The notes under the pieces: generated by a model
The model's input: only the letters and a program-made list of their open reading frames with translations
Database searches by the model: none
What the model was told of the DNA's origin: nothing
Assembly (NCBI GenBank): GCA_938045545.1
Contig: CALIBN010000028.1
Location: forward strand, 1-56,396
Length of the DNA stretch: 56,396 nucleotides
Direction of reading: 5' to 3'
DNA from: an uncultured archaeon
GTDB lineage: Archaea; Thermoproteota; EX4484-205; JAAOZP01
Translations under genes and position numbers: made by a program
Shown: piece by piece, positions 45,133-53,632 of the stretch
How the letters are laid out: every line of letters starts with the position of its first letter
Position numbering within the stretch: the stretch's first letter is position 1

Positions 45133-46101
45133 CTATTCAACGAGGCCAACTCCAACCGTTGTAAGAAACACGTCTTCAAGCGTCGGGACAGCCCTCTTGA
45201 GGGAAAGAACCGATATGCCCTTGTTTACAAGGCTCCTGAAAACTTCATCGATGTCGGCGTCAACCAACACCAGCCTCATCTTCGAGAGGCCTGTCTCCGG
45301 GTCGTGTCTTAAAGACGCTTTAATGCCCGAGATATCCCTTAATACCGATTCCAAGTCCCCCTCGTATTTGCACTCTATTTCAAAGACCCTCTCAGGGTTA
45401 GCCGTCTCCACGAGTTCTCGAGGCGACCCTAGGGCTATTATCCTGCCCTTGTGGATTATCGCTATCCTATCGCAAAGCTCCTCAGCCTCAGCCATGTAGT
45501 GCGTCGTCAAAAGGATGGTTCTACGAGGGTCTTCCTCTATCCAACGCCTTATGAACCTTCTTATTTCCCGTGCAGCCGCAACGTCCAGCCCTAAAGTAGG
45601 CTCGTCTAAGAAAAGAACCTTAGGGTTGTTTATCAAGCCTCTCGCCAAATGGAACTTCTGGAACATGCCCGTCGAGAGCTTGTTCAACCTAACGTCGGCA
45701 AAGTCCCTCATTGAGAGAGACTCGACCAGCATGTCGATCCTTCTCTTTGACTCTCTCCCATCAAAACCATAGAGTTGAGAAAAGAACCAGAGGTTCTCCC
45801 TAACCGTCAACATGCCGTAGCCGGAGGATTCTCCTCCGGAAACCATATTTATAATCTCCCTTATCCTACTATACTCCTTCTCGACATCATAGCCATGCAC
45901 GTATGCCTTCCCCTCCGTGGGAGAAAGCAGGGTGCAAAGAATCTTTATCAGAGTCGTCTTCCCAGCTCCATTTGGTCCCAACAATCCGAATATTTCACCT
46001 TCATTAACCTCTATGTTTATTTTATCCAGCGCTGTTATCAGCTCTGATCTTCCTCTCTTGAAAACCCTAGTCAAGTCAATTGTTTTTATCGCTGTCGTCA
46101 T
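45133..46101 (-). CDS. ABC exporter ATP-binding protein
   Basis: 322 residues. Walker A GPNGAGKTT (42-50), the signature LSTGMFQKFHLARGL, Walker B VLFLDEPTLGLD and the switch-histidine region LLTTHYMAEAEELCDRI are all present, followed by a C-terminal extension (from about residue 240) typical of CcmA/DrrA-type exporters. It powers the two ABC-2 permeases that follow. Its ATG lies inside the end of the broken DUF2284 gene (26-base overlap), so those genes once formed one transcript. Confidence 0.9.
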   Translation of the reverse strand: MTTAIKTIDLTRVFKRGRSELITALDKINIEVNEGEIFGLLGPNGAGKTTLIKILCTLLSPTEGKAYVHGYDVEKEYSRIREIINMVSGGESSGYGMLTVRENLWFFSQLYGFDGRESKRRIDMLVESLSMRDFADVRLNKLSTGMFQKFHLARGLINNPKVLFLDEPTLGLDVAAAREIRRFIRRWIEEDPRRTILLTTHYMAEAEELCDRIAIIHKGRIIALGSPRELVETANPERVFEIECKYEGDLESVLRDISGIKASLRHDPETGLSKMRLVLVDADIDEVFRSLVNKGISVLSLKRAVPTLEDVFLTTVGVGLVE

Positions 46102-46642
46102 ACATAATGTTCCTCCTAATGACCTTTTTAGTCAAATTAGCCAGTAATAGTCCAAAGTATTTAGGCTTTTCCTTGCGCGTCTTCACAACCTCTATCGTGA
46201 AACTTGCTCCTCTTGCTGTCGCATACACATCTATACCGCATGCCTCCATCGACGGCCTTGCAAGTTCAGGGTGAACACAACTCTTTAGGTTGCACTCCTT
46301 ACAAAGTGGGCAGGGTCCAGAGGCCAGCCCGAATGCTGAATAATATCCGGATAGGAATGCTTCTCGCTCCAGCTTCGCAATAATCTTATGGACGTCCCGA
46401 CTCGGGCTCGAATCGCAACAATATCGCCGAAGAATATCCGCTCAGAATTCTTCTCGTCTGCTCGGGAGTTGGCGAGTACGGGGGCACGTGAGGCGTTTAC
46501 CATACCCGCCGCATCCATACTGGCATTTCAGCCTAACCCAGTCCCTCACCACTACATCACCAGCTTTAATCATCTTCGCCTCAGCTGCCCCGAGTCTCAC
46601 CGCCATTTCGCAGAGCTCTTCCAAGCTCTTTGATACAGTCAT
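46076..46642 (-). pseudogene. DUF2284 metal-binding protein gene with two frameshifts
   Basis: Read across frames the product is a full DUF2284 protein: start MTVSKSLEELCEMAVRLGA, first cysteine cluster CQYGCGGYGKRLTCP, then PYSPTPEQTRRIL, YYSAFGLASGPCPLCKECN, the C-rich CVHPELARPSMEACGIDVY and the tail EKPKYFGLLL, ending inside the ABC ATPase gene. The frame shifts near 46481 (a run of C on this strand) and 46401. The family is small cysteine-rich proteins thought to bind metal. Each shift is one base, so sequencing error is a real alternative to gene loss. Confidence 0.75.
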
Positions 46643-46702
46643 AATCCTATGTCTAGCTTATCAACGCCTATATGTCTTTCATAAGGGAGGCATAGTGGCA
46701 GC

Positions 46703-47508
46703 TTATTCTTCTTTCAGCGCAGCAAGCACTTCCTCGATAAATGCTACTCTGTCGAGCACGAACGCCCTTATGAGCCTACCATTCACAATTATGCCTTCAG
46801 AAATTCCACGTTTCTTAGCCTCAGCAGGCTCCTCTGAACTGTTTATCCACTGATACGTACTCCCGGTACAGCCTTCTCTATCTCCTGCTCAGCCTTCTCT
46901 AGGAAGAAATAGGAAAATGGGCAGAAGGAGGGGCTGTATATTATTATAACTTTTCCTTTGTCACCCTCCTGCGGCACATAGTCGGGTCTTCTCTGCTCAA
47001 CAGGCCGGTAGGCGAAACCCTGTTTAAGAGGGTAGTAGAGTAGACCAGGGTCTTCCTCTACCTGCTTGAAACCCATGTCTTTAAAAAAGCTCTTAGCCGA
47101 ATACTGACCGGATTTCTCACCGGGGAAAGGCCTGGTTACGAGTGCTGATGAAGACTCGCCGCCGAACCAGCTTTTAGGGTTCCTCACGTCTTCAATAAGA
47201 CTCGTCAAGAGCCGTCTGCCAACGCCCCTCCTCCAATGCTCCCTGCGAGGAACATATATGCAAGTGATGTAGACAACCATCTCCTCAGGAATCGGGGTGT
47301 ATTGGATCAGTCCTGCTAGAGCGTCCCCCAAGTATGCGATTTTAGCAACCGAACCCCATCGCTTAAGCATATCCATCGCCCAAATTTTCTTCAGCTCAAC
47401 ACCCTTCATGAAGCTCCGGTCGGCCTGCCTCTCAGGTGGAACGCACAACCTACAAAGATCATCCAGATTATTCTCAGCCGCTTCAACAATCCTTATGATC
47501 TCTTCCAT
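46703..47508 (-). pseudogene. GNAT acetyltransferase with C-terminal thioredoxin-like/YoaP domain, one frameshift
   Basis: The first 140 residues are a GNAT fold: VVYITCIYVPRREHWRRGVG followed by RRLLTSLIEDV is the acetyl-CoA-binding motif A, and AKSFFKDMGFKQVE is motif B. The C-terminal part, VIIIYSPSFCPFSYFFLEKA, resembles the thioredoxin-like YoaP domain. The frame stops at 46843, but in another frame the sequence continues WINSSEEPAEAKKRGISEGI and VNGRLIRAFVLDR to a stop at 46703, as expected for the domain's last strands. One frameshift near 46848 therefore splits the gene. Lower confidence in decay, because 220 residues remain translatable. Confidence 0.65.
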
Positions 47509-47590
47509 AGAAAAATTGAGTTTTTTCCTTCTATTTAAGAGTTGCTTAGAATTTTATTTAATCATGTTGACGGGCCCATAGAATTATTTT

Positions 47591-50479
47591 TCACCAGGTG
47601 GCTTTAATGCATGTTTTCATGCCAGCAGGCAGTTCAACCTTCCATCGTCCATTTTCAAACGATGGTTTCAACCCCCCGTTGCTAGCCTTAATGTTTATTT
47701 CTGCTACTTGAGGAATGAAAGAAGGCATTACTGCTTCCCCGTTTAGGCCGTCGGGCAATTCAACCCATAGTGTGAAGCTCTTTTCTTCCCGGCTCCATCG
47801 CACGTTCACCGCACCCCTGGGCGTTGGAAAACATCCTCGTACCCAAGTCAAGTCAACAGGTTCAGGTGCGATTATCACACCATTCGAAATAACCTCTCTA
47901 GGCTTTACGCCAAGCACGTAGCTGCTTAGGAAGAATGCGGGTATAGCGCTCCACGCATGACAGTGGCTTCTAGTTTTTGGTGACAGAATCTCCCACGTGG
48001 TTGTTGCACCGTAATCCAACATGGTACCCCATTCCCGCCTTATTATTTCCAATGCTTTTCCAATCTCACCATCTTTAGCATAAGACTCGATAAGGAAGGC
48101 GAGAGCAAACGGGCTTCCAAACCTGACAAAGTCTACCGGCCACTCGTAGATATACTTGCGTACGATGTCTTTCCTATCATCAGCCGAGTTGCAAAGATAA
48201 ATCATCGTGTGAGTTTGCAAGCTGAAAACCTTGCTTCTCCTACCATCCTGATGAACTGCGTCAACATAAGATTTCCTCTGCTCGTCCCAGAGATACTGGT
48301 TAATTGCCCGTTTAACCTTTTCAGCAAGCGTTTCAAATTCTTTAGCATCACTCTCAATACCTATTTTTCTCGCGATAGCCGCTGAACGCCTATATGCTTC
48401 TACAAGTATCGCGTTTTGATGTGTCACCACCCCCCGGCTCGGAGTATCCATCGGCGCCCAGTCAAGCATATTCCAAGCCTCGATTTCCATCAGGCCATCG
48501 TTACGGATAAACTTCTCAGCAATATTGCGCATCTGCTTTGAGATAAACGGATATACTTCCTTCAGAAAGGTTTCATCCCCCGTGTATCGATAGTATTCTT
48601 CGCACGCCCACACCCAGAGTAGCGACCATGCTGTTAAAACATTCTGCCAGCCGCTTGGCACTTGGCTCTCAACAAGCGGGGAGCGAAATAGAGATTCCCC
48701 TGCTAGAAGCCAGCATCTTCTTGCTAAAGCATAACCACCGTAGGTAGCGTAAGTAATTAAAGCCTCGTGTCGCGCATCGCCCACCCAGAAGGTTTGCTCA
48801 TAGGCTGGACAGTCTACATAAGTGTCCTCGCTGCAGAGGCGCAGAGTATATCGACACATTTGCCAAATATTGTTAAGCTTCCAATCGTTGCAAACGAACC
48901 TCCCAGTCTCCTCGAAAGGATAAGTGTTTAAAAGGCATCTTACAAACTTGATGCGAACAGGCATCTTCTCATACTTAGGAAAACGAATAGTTAGAATCAA
49001 GTAGCGGAATCCCCGGCGAACAACGCTTGTGTAGCTCTGCCATCCCTCTTTAGTCGTGTAACGCAGCACATTGTTAAGGCCGAAAGTATGCTGTACGTCA
49101 AAACCATAATCATCCCTAGGATGCATCGCTTCAAACCCGTAGAAATCAAGCGTAACACCTTTTGGAGCATCAACTTCAAAATCTATAAAGCCGACCAGCT
49201 CACGGCCGAAGTCTATTAGCAGCTCAGCATCACCTTTCTCGGAGGGCCATATGGTCGCAGCCTCATCGTTTGGCAAACAAAGGTTCTCAATGCCTTCAGA
49301 GAAAAGATCCTTTTTAACTTCCTTTGCGAAAACAATCCTGGCAAAAACATGGTCAGTTGCGAAATGCTCGGATGCGACGGGTTTGACTGAAGAGGCTTTA
49401 AAGATGTCTTCAACAGTCCTCGCATCCCAGATATTCTTGAAACCATTCTCGTCAGGTGACGGAAAAGGGCCGGCTATTGCCCATGGAGCACCAGCTTTAC
49501 CTAAAGGGTTTTCAAATTCTAGGTCTTCACCGTCCCATACTGTTGTAAACCACCAGTCATGATAACGACCAGTAACATCGAAAACAACTAGGTTTTCGCC
49601 ACCCGTAAGCTTGAGTAGAACTGTGTCACCGTCGACAGGCATGTCCACGCCGTTAACCCTGACGCGCCGCGCACCGAGACCGATTCCATTCACACCAGTA
49701 ACCTTCACCTCTCTAGCTTCAGGTGTTTTCACAACTGTGATAGCAAGCCCAATTATTCCCTGAAGGTTTGACAACCGGTCACCTGGAATGAGGCTTGGGC
49801 GCAAGTCAAAACTGTACACTATGCTGGGTGGGGAGACTACGCGTGCACCTAATACCTGCACGGGATACACTGGTTCACTGGTGAGGAATGGTATTGGTCT
49901 TTTAACCAGGTTAACCCATGGTTTCTCGGAATCGTAAAGCTCGATTGCGTGTTGCCAATGGCTATCGTCGAAGCCAGGATATTTCCACTCTGGATCCATA
50001 GATGCATCATAGTGTTCCACGAAGCCCTGTTGACACGATATGCGTGGAGTATGCTGGTCGTAGGCTGTGCTGATGCAAACCTTCCAATCCTGGCCTGTTG
50101 AAACTGTAATTTCCCTACCACTTCTAGTTTTCATGTCCAACTGTGCAAGTATGCCACCGCGGCCGAGCGGGTACTGGAAATTAGTTTCACCGGGTTGCCA
50201 TACAATTATGGAAACAGTGTTTATCAAACCAGTGTTTAAATATGGCTTAACATCATATACGTCGTAAAACCATGAATGCTGCCATCCTCTTATAGGACCA
50301 TTACCAATCCTTCGGCCGTTTATGAAAAGAACGTAACGAGCGTCGGCAGTTATTTTAAGCTCCGCCGTTTCAACGTCGAATGGAACCTCGAAATTCTTAC
50401 GTGCATAGACATAAGTGTTTCGCGATGCCTCATTACTGTTATTTACCCAAATCCACTTCGCCTTCCATACTTCCGGCAT
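47591..50479 (-). CDS. GH78 alpha-L-rhamnosidase-like glycoside hydrolase
   Basis: 962 residues with N-terminal beta domains (KAKWIWVNN start, RYVLFINGRRIGNGP carbohydrate-binding-like strand) and a C-terminal (alpha/alpha)6 barrel. The GH78 signature YVDCPAYEQTFWVGDAR (E561, D568) marks the general-acid region, and ATTTWEILSP the base glutamate. Members remove alpha-L-rhamnose or related sugars from glycosides. There is no signal peptide. The upstream strand carries AATTTTTATATTCC as a promoter. It is the longest intact gene in the window. Substrate may differ from rhamnose, since many archaeal GH78-like proteins are untested. Confidence 0.85.
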   Translation of the reverse strand: MPEVWKAKWIWVNNSNEASRNTYVYARKNFEVPFDVETAELKITADARYVLFINGRRIGNGPIRGWQHSWFYDVYDVKPYLNTGLINTVSIIVWQPGETNFQYPLGRGGILAQLDMKTRSGREITVSTGQDWKVCISTAYDQHTPRISCQQGFVEHYDASMDPEWKYPGFDDSHWQHAIELYDSEKPWVNLVKRPIPFLTSEPVYPVQVLGARVVSPPSIVYSFDLRPSLIPGDRLSNLQGIIGLAITVVKTPEAREVKVTGVNGIGLGARRVRVNGVDMPVDGDTVLLKLTGGENLVVFDVTGRYHDWWFTTVWDGEDLEFENPLGKAGAPWAIAGPFPSPDENGFKNIWDARTVEDIFKASSVKPVASEHFATDHVFARIVFAKEVKKDLFSEGIENLCLPNDEAATIWPSEKGDAELLIDFGRELVGFIDFEVDAPKGVTLDFYGFEAMHPRDDYGFDVQHTFGLNNVLRYTTKEGWQSYTSVVRRGFRYLILTIRFPKYEKMPVRIKFVRCLLNTYPFEETGRFVCNDWKLNNIWQMCRYTLRLCSEDTYVDCPAYEQTFWVGDARHEALITYATYGGYALARRCWLLAGESLFRSPLVESQVPSGWQNVLTAWSLLWVWACEEYYRYTGDETFLKEVYPFISKQMRNIAEKFIRNDGLMEIEAWNMLDWAPMDTPSRGVVTHQNAILVEAYRRSAAIARKIGIESDAKEFETLAEKVKRAINQYLWDEQRKSYVDAVHQDGRRSKVFSLQTHTMIYLCNSADDRKDIVRKYIYEWPVDFVRFGSPFALAFLIESYAKDGEIGKALEIIRREWGTMLDYGATTTWEILSPKTRSHCHAWSAIPAFFLSSYVLGVKPREVISNGVIIAPEPVDLTWVRGCFPTPRGAVNVRWSREEKSFTLWVELPDGLNGEAVMPSFIPQVAEINIKASNGGLKPSFENGRWKVELPAGMKTCIKATW

Positions 50480-50547
50480 GCCGTGGTAAGATTTCGATCG
50501 GAATATAAAAATTTAACTATATTATAAATAACAAAGTGCGCGCTCGG

Positions 50548-51726
50548 CTAATGGTCTCCATATATTATGTTGGTCTTATAGACATCAGGGCCAAAGATCT
50601 TGTAGACCACGAGATCCTCTTTTCCAGTGTTAACTATTTTATGAGGCTGCGTTGCGGCATCAGCAGATATGAAGACCTCGTCCAAGCCAGGGCTTTGGCC
50701 CTTAACCAAGACGTTTCCAATCCTGCCTTCCCCCTTCCAAACGAAAGCGAGGTAAGCATTGTTTTCAACGCTTTCAACGACCCCCCCGGGAAAAATCCTA
50801 GTTTCCTTCCCGCAGAATTTCCTTGTCCGATCCGGAGGAAACACCCAGTGTTCAACACCCTTTCCCTCGAACCCGGGTGCCTCAACCTCCGTTGGAACCA
50901 CGTGGTACTTCTTGTAGAAAAACGGGTCTCGCGACCTCCTCCAGTCGACCAGCTTGGCAACAGCCTCTTCATCAGGCAGGCCTCGCAACATGTCTTCCCT
51001 TGACATCCTCCTCCCTCCGCATACAGCTTGAAGAATGTTGTAAACATCAGACTCCTCCTGGATCTCTAGTGTAAGGGCCGTCCCTGGAGCGTGGGGAACC
51101 CCGGCGAAAACGTAGAAACCCTCCCCGATATTCAACCTGTAGGCTGGGGAAAGATCTAAAACCCTATCGTCGTTCCATTTTTTCAGCAGCGGGATCAAAT
51201 CCTCCTCCTCCACATGCGGATGAACAGCAATGTGGGAATACGGGAAAGGCCCTTTTTCCTCGGTCTCTAGAAAATAATAAGCCTCATCCTTACCATTCAT
51301 ATTCCAGTATTTTTTCGCATCCTCCTCCCTGGCATGCACGTGCCACGGGATAGGGGTTCCAATGTCGAGAACCTTCGTTAAAACCCCGAACCGGGCGTCG
51401 TGTTCCGCCGCATACTTGTCGCCGAGAAGCTCGCCAGGGAGCATTTTAAACGCATCCCTAAGGGAAAGCTTGGCCTGCTTCTGGGTGAAGGATATGAAGC
51501 TTAAACCCTCGTTTTCAACCTTAACCGGATTTACGGCTTCAACAGACGATGCTAACCATCTTTCACACAACCAGCCTCTGGAGGGACCAGCATAGTAGTC
51601 TTTCAACCCGAGCCTACCCATCCCCGGATACAGGGTTCTCGCCACAAAGGATGGGGCGAGCCTCAGTACCCCGCCGTTCGCGCTAAGCTCCTCTCTAAGT
51701 AATTTTTCCTCATCTTTAAAGCACAT
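50548..51726 (-). CDS. Cupin sugar-phosphate isomerase-like (class I mannose-6-phosphate isomerase fold)
   Basis: 392 residues. The metal-site pattern of phosphomannose isomerases is visible: IPWHVHAREEDAKKYWNMNG with histidines in WHVH, EAYYFLE after it, and FAGVPHAPGTALTLEIQEES with the downstream histidine and glutamate. It probably interconverts an aldose/ketose phosphate. It lies 8 bases after the HAD gene and is last in an operon with an HldE-like kinase and a GmhA fusion, so it may supply or use a hexose or heptose phosphate there. It could be a lyxose-isomerase-like cupin instead. Confidence 0.7.
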   Translation of the reverse strand: MCFKDEEKLLREELSANGGVLRLAPSFVARTLYPGMGRLGLKDYYAGPSRGWLCERWLASSVEAVNPVKVENEGLSFISFTQKQAKLSLRDAFKMLPGELLGDKYAAEHDARFGVLTKVLDIGTPIPWHVHAREEDAKKYWNMNGKDEAYYFLETEEKGPFPYSHIAVHPHVEEEDLIPLLKKWNDDRVLDLSPAYRLNIGEGFYVFAGVPHAPGTALTLEIQEESDVYNILQAVCGGRRMSREDMLRGLPDEEAVAKLVDWRRSRDPFFYKKYHVVPTEVEAPGFEGKGVEHWVFPPDRTRKFCGKETRIFPGGVVESVENNAYLAFVWKGEGRIGNVLVKGQSPGLDEVFISADAATQPHKIVNTGKEDLVVYKIFGPDVYKTNIIYGDH

Positions 51727-51734
51727 TTTTCAGT

Positions 51735-52595
51735 CTAAAACCAGCAATGGCAGGTTTTAAAAGTTTCACCGTGGAAGCCGAGGAGCCTCATCAATTCCCC
51801 GGTTCTTGTGAAATCAGGTATTATTACGTCAGCTCCAGCATCCATGAGACGCTTTCTCTTCCTAGGGTTCAAGCCTATTCTCCTAACCTCATCTGAGGCC
51901 ACGCCAAGGGCTATTGCCCCCCTTGCTTTAGCGCTTCTAATCTCAACAGGACCGTCTCCAACCACCAGAAGTTCCCTACCGTGCAGGTTGTTTTCTCTTA
52001 AAATCCTCTCAATAATCTTCTCCTTAGAGTTCGCCTCCGTATAGTCCAACGCACCGTATACGCCTCCTTTAAAATATTTCGTAACCTCAAGCGCATCAGC
52101 CTCTCTTAAAACGTGCTCATGATCAGTGCCGCTCGCCAAATACATAGTTACACCTTTTTCGAAAAGCTCCTCCAGAAATCTTCTGGACCCGCATATCATC
52201 AGGTCGTCCGGGTTCAACTCACCGTTAACCAGTTTTCTAAGCCTCTCTTCAACAAGCAGAAGCATCCGCTGATTATATATCCTCTTATACTCGTAAGCAT
52301 CCTTAGGGTTTTTCGAAAATCCGTATCTGCGAACAGCTTCGGCAAGCCACTCCATCTGCCTTATTGTTAACATCCCGGTTGAGTAGTCAACGTACTCTCT
52401 AACCTCCCTCTCTATCTCCGGGGTTGGAGCATTACCTTCGCAAATCATCTCCAGCATAAGCGGGATCATTACGTCCTCCCATCCCTGTCTTATAACCGAT
52501 ATTGTCCCGTCGAAATCTATTAACGCATACTTTATGCGTCCAACCATAGAATTTAAATCTGGATTAAGAATCTCAAACCGCTGGTTCACGGCCAT
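51735..52595 (-). CDS. HAD-superfamily phosphatase (GmhB-role candidate)
   Basis: 286 residues. HAD motif I is ALIDFDGTIS, motif II the SGT in MYLASGTDHEHVL, motif III a lysine in NSKEKII, and motif IV VVGDGPVEIRSAK. About 100 residues between motifs I and II form a helical C1 cap, unlike the cap-less GmhB of bacteria, so it would be an analogue rather than a homologue of that enzyme. The start overlaps the kinase gene by 10 bases; the Met at residue 17 (MVGRIKYALIDFDGT) is an alternative start. Operon position suggests it removes a phosphate from a sugar bisphosphate. Confidence 0.75.
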   Translation of the reverse strand: MAVNQRFEILNPDLNSMVGRIKYALIDFDGTISVIRQGWEDVMIPLMLEMICEGNAPTPEIEREVREYVDYSTGMLTIRQMEWLAEAVRRYGFSKNPKDAYEYKRIYNQRMLLLVEERLRKLVNGELNPDDLMICGSRRFLEELFEKGVTMYLASGTDHEHVLREADALEVTKYFKGGVYGALDYTEANSKEKIIERILRENNLHGRELLVVGDGPVEIRSAKARGAIALGVASDEVRRIGLNPRKRKRLMDAGADVIIPDFTRTGELMRLLGFHGETFKTCHCWF

Positions 52596-53632
52596 TCACC
52601 CTCCTTAGCAACTTCATCAAACTTGCTTAATATTTCTCCGGGGGAAGCTGTTCCGGTAGTGTTTAGCTTTTTGAGAATAACACCTGCAGCCAGGCTTGCG
52701 ACTATGCCTGCTTCAACAGGGTCAGCCCCTCCCGCTAGGCTTGCACCCATCGCAGAGATGAATGTGTCACCAGCTCCCACGGGATCTATCGGAGGCTCGG
52801 TTGGCGCAGCGGGAACATGATGGTGGCTGGAACTCGTAACCACTAAGGATCCCTCTTCGCTTAACGTTATGTATATGGGTCGCTTAGCCTTCTCCTGCAG
52901 CTCTCTCCCTATCTGCAGAAGCTCATCCATATCTACTTCAAGAGGGTTTCTAGATGGCCGTATGGCCTTCACAGCCTCCATCCGGTTTGGCTTTAAAACC
53001 ATGCTTCTGAAAAGACCTATGCGCTCCCTTGAGTCAGCTATGAAAACCCTGTTCGGGTTTTTCTCGGCAAGCTGAACTAGGCTGCTTCTAACGTTTTCCG
53101 TAACCACGCCATTCAGAGTCATCTGATCCTCTATTATCACTAAATCCACTTTTTCAACGACCTCCTTAACGTTTTCAATTATTTTCTCCTCCAGGCTACT
53201 GCTCAACGGGCTGTAGTTTACAAAGTCGAGGCGAGAATCCTCCTGTTGCGAATCCCACCCGCAGAGTATTGGCTTAATATAGGTCGGCGTAACTCTTTCA
53301 GGAGACATTATTAAGAAATCCAGATTAACCCCGTTCTCTCTCAGCTTTTCGTTTAGAAGCCTCCCCCTCCAGTCGTCTCCAATAACGGTTACCGCAAAGA
53401 CATCTTTTAACCCTAAGGCCCTAACGTTGCAACATATGTTGCCAGAGGCGCCCGGGGAATATGTCTCCCTGACGATAGGACGCGTATAATGAGGCGTCTC
53501 CCGTGAGAGTTCTGAACGCGTCATATCAGCATACCAATAAACGTCTAAGGCGAAGTCGCCGATCACCATGCTTCTCAAGCCTTTAAAGGAATCCAGTATT
53601 TCAACCAGTCTGGAGCGTTTCAGCCCTTTCAT
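52586..53632 (-). CDS. PfkB-family kinase, HldE/RfaE-like sugar-phosphate kinase
   Basis: 348 residues. The start SMVIGDFALDVYWYADMTR and YSPGASGNICCNVRALGLKD match the HldE kinase domain pattern (GD..LD, GGAAN equivalent), and IDPVGAGDTFISAMGASLAG near residue 285 is the PfkB signature 2 with the catalytic aspartate. Bacterial HldE phosphorylates D-glycero-D-manno-heptose-7-phosphate at C1. No nucleotidyltransferase domain follows. The gene overlaps the GmhA-fusion gene by 32 bases upstream and the HAD gene downstream, so all three are coupled. A generic sugar kinase is the alternative. Confidence 0.75.
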   Translation of the reverse strand: MKGLKRSRLVEILDSFKGLRSMVIGDFALDVYWYADMTRSELSRETPHYTRPIVRETYSPGASGNICCNVRALGLKDVFAVTVIGDDWRGRLLNEKLRENGVNLDFLIMSPERVTPTYIKPILCGWDSQQEDSRLDFVNYSPLSSSLEEKIIENVKEVVEKVDLVIIEDQMTLNGVVTENVRSSLVQLAEKNPNRVFIADSRERIGLFRSMVLKPNRMEAVKAIRPSRNPLEVDMDELLQIGRELQEKAKRPIYITLSEEGSLVVTSSSHHHVPAAPTEPPIDPVGAGDTFISAMGASLAGGADPVEAGIVASLAAGVILKKLNTTGTASPGEILSKFDEVAKEGEWP

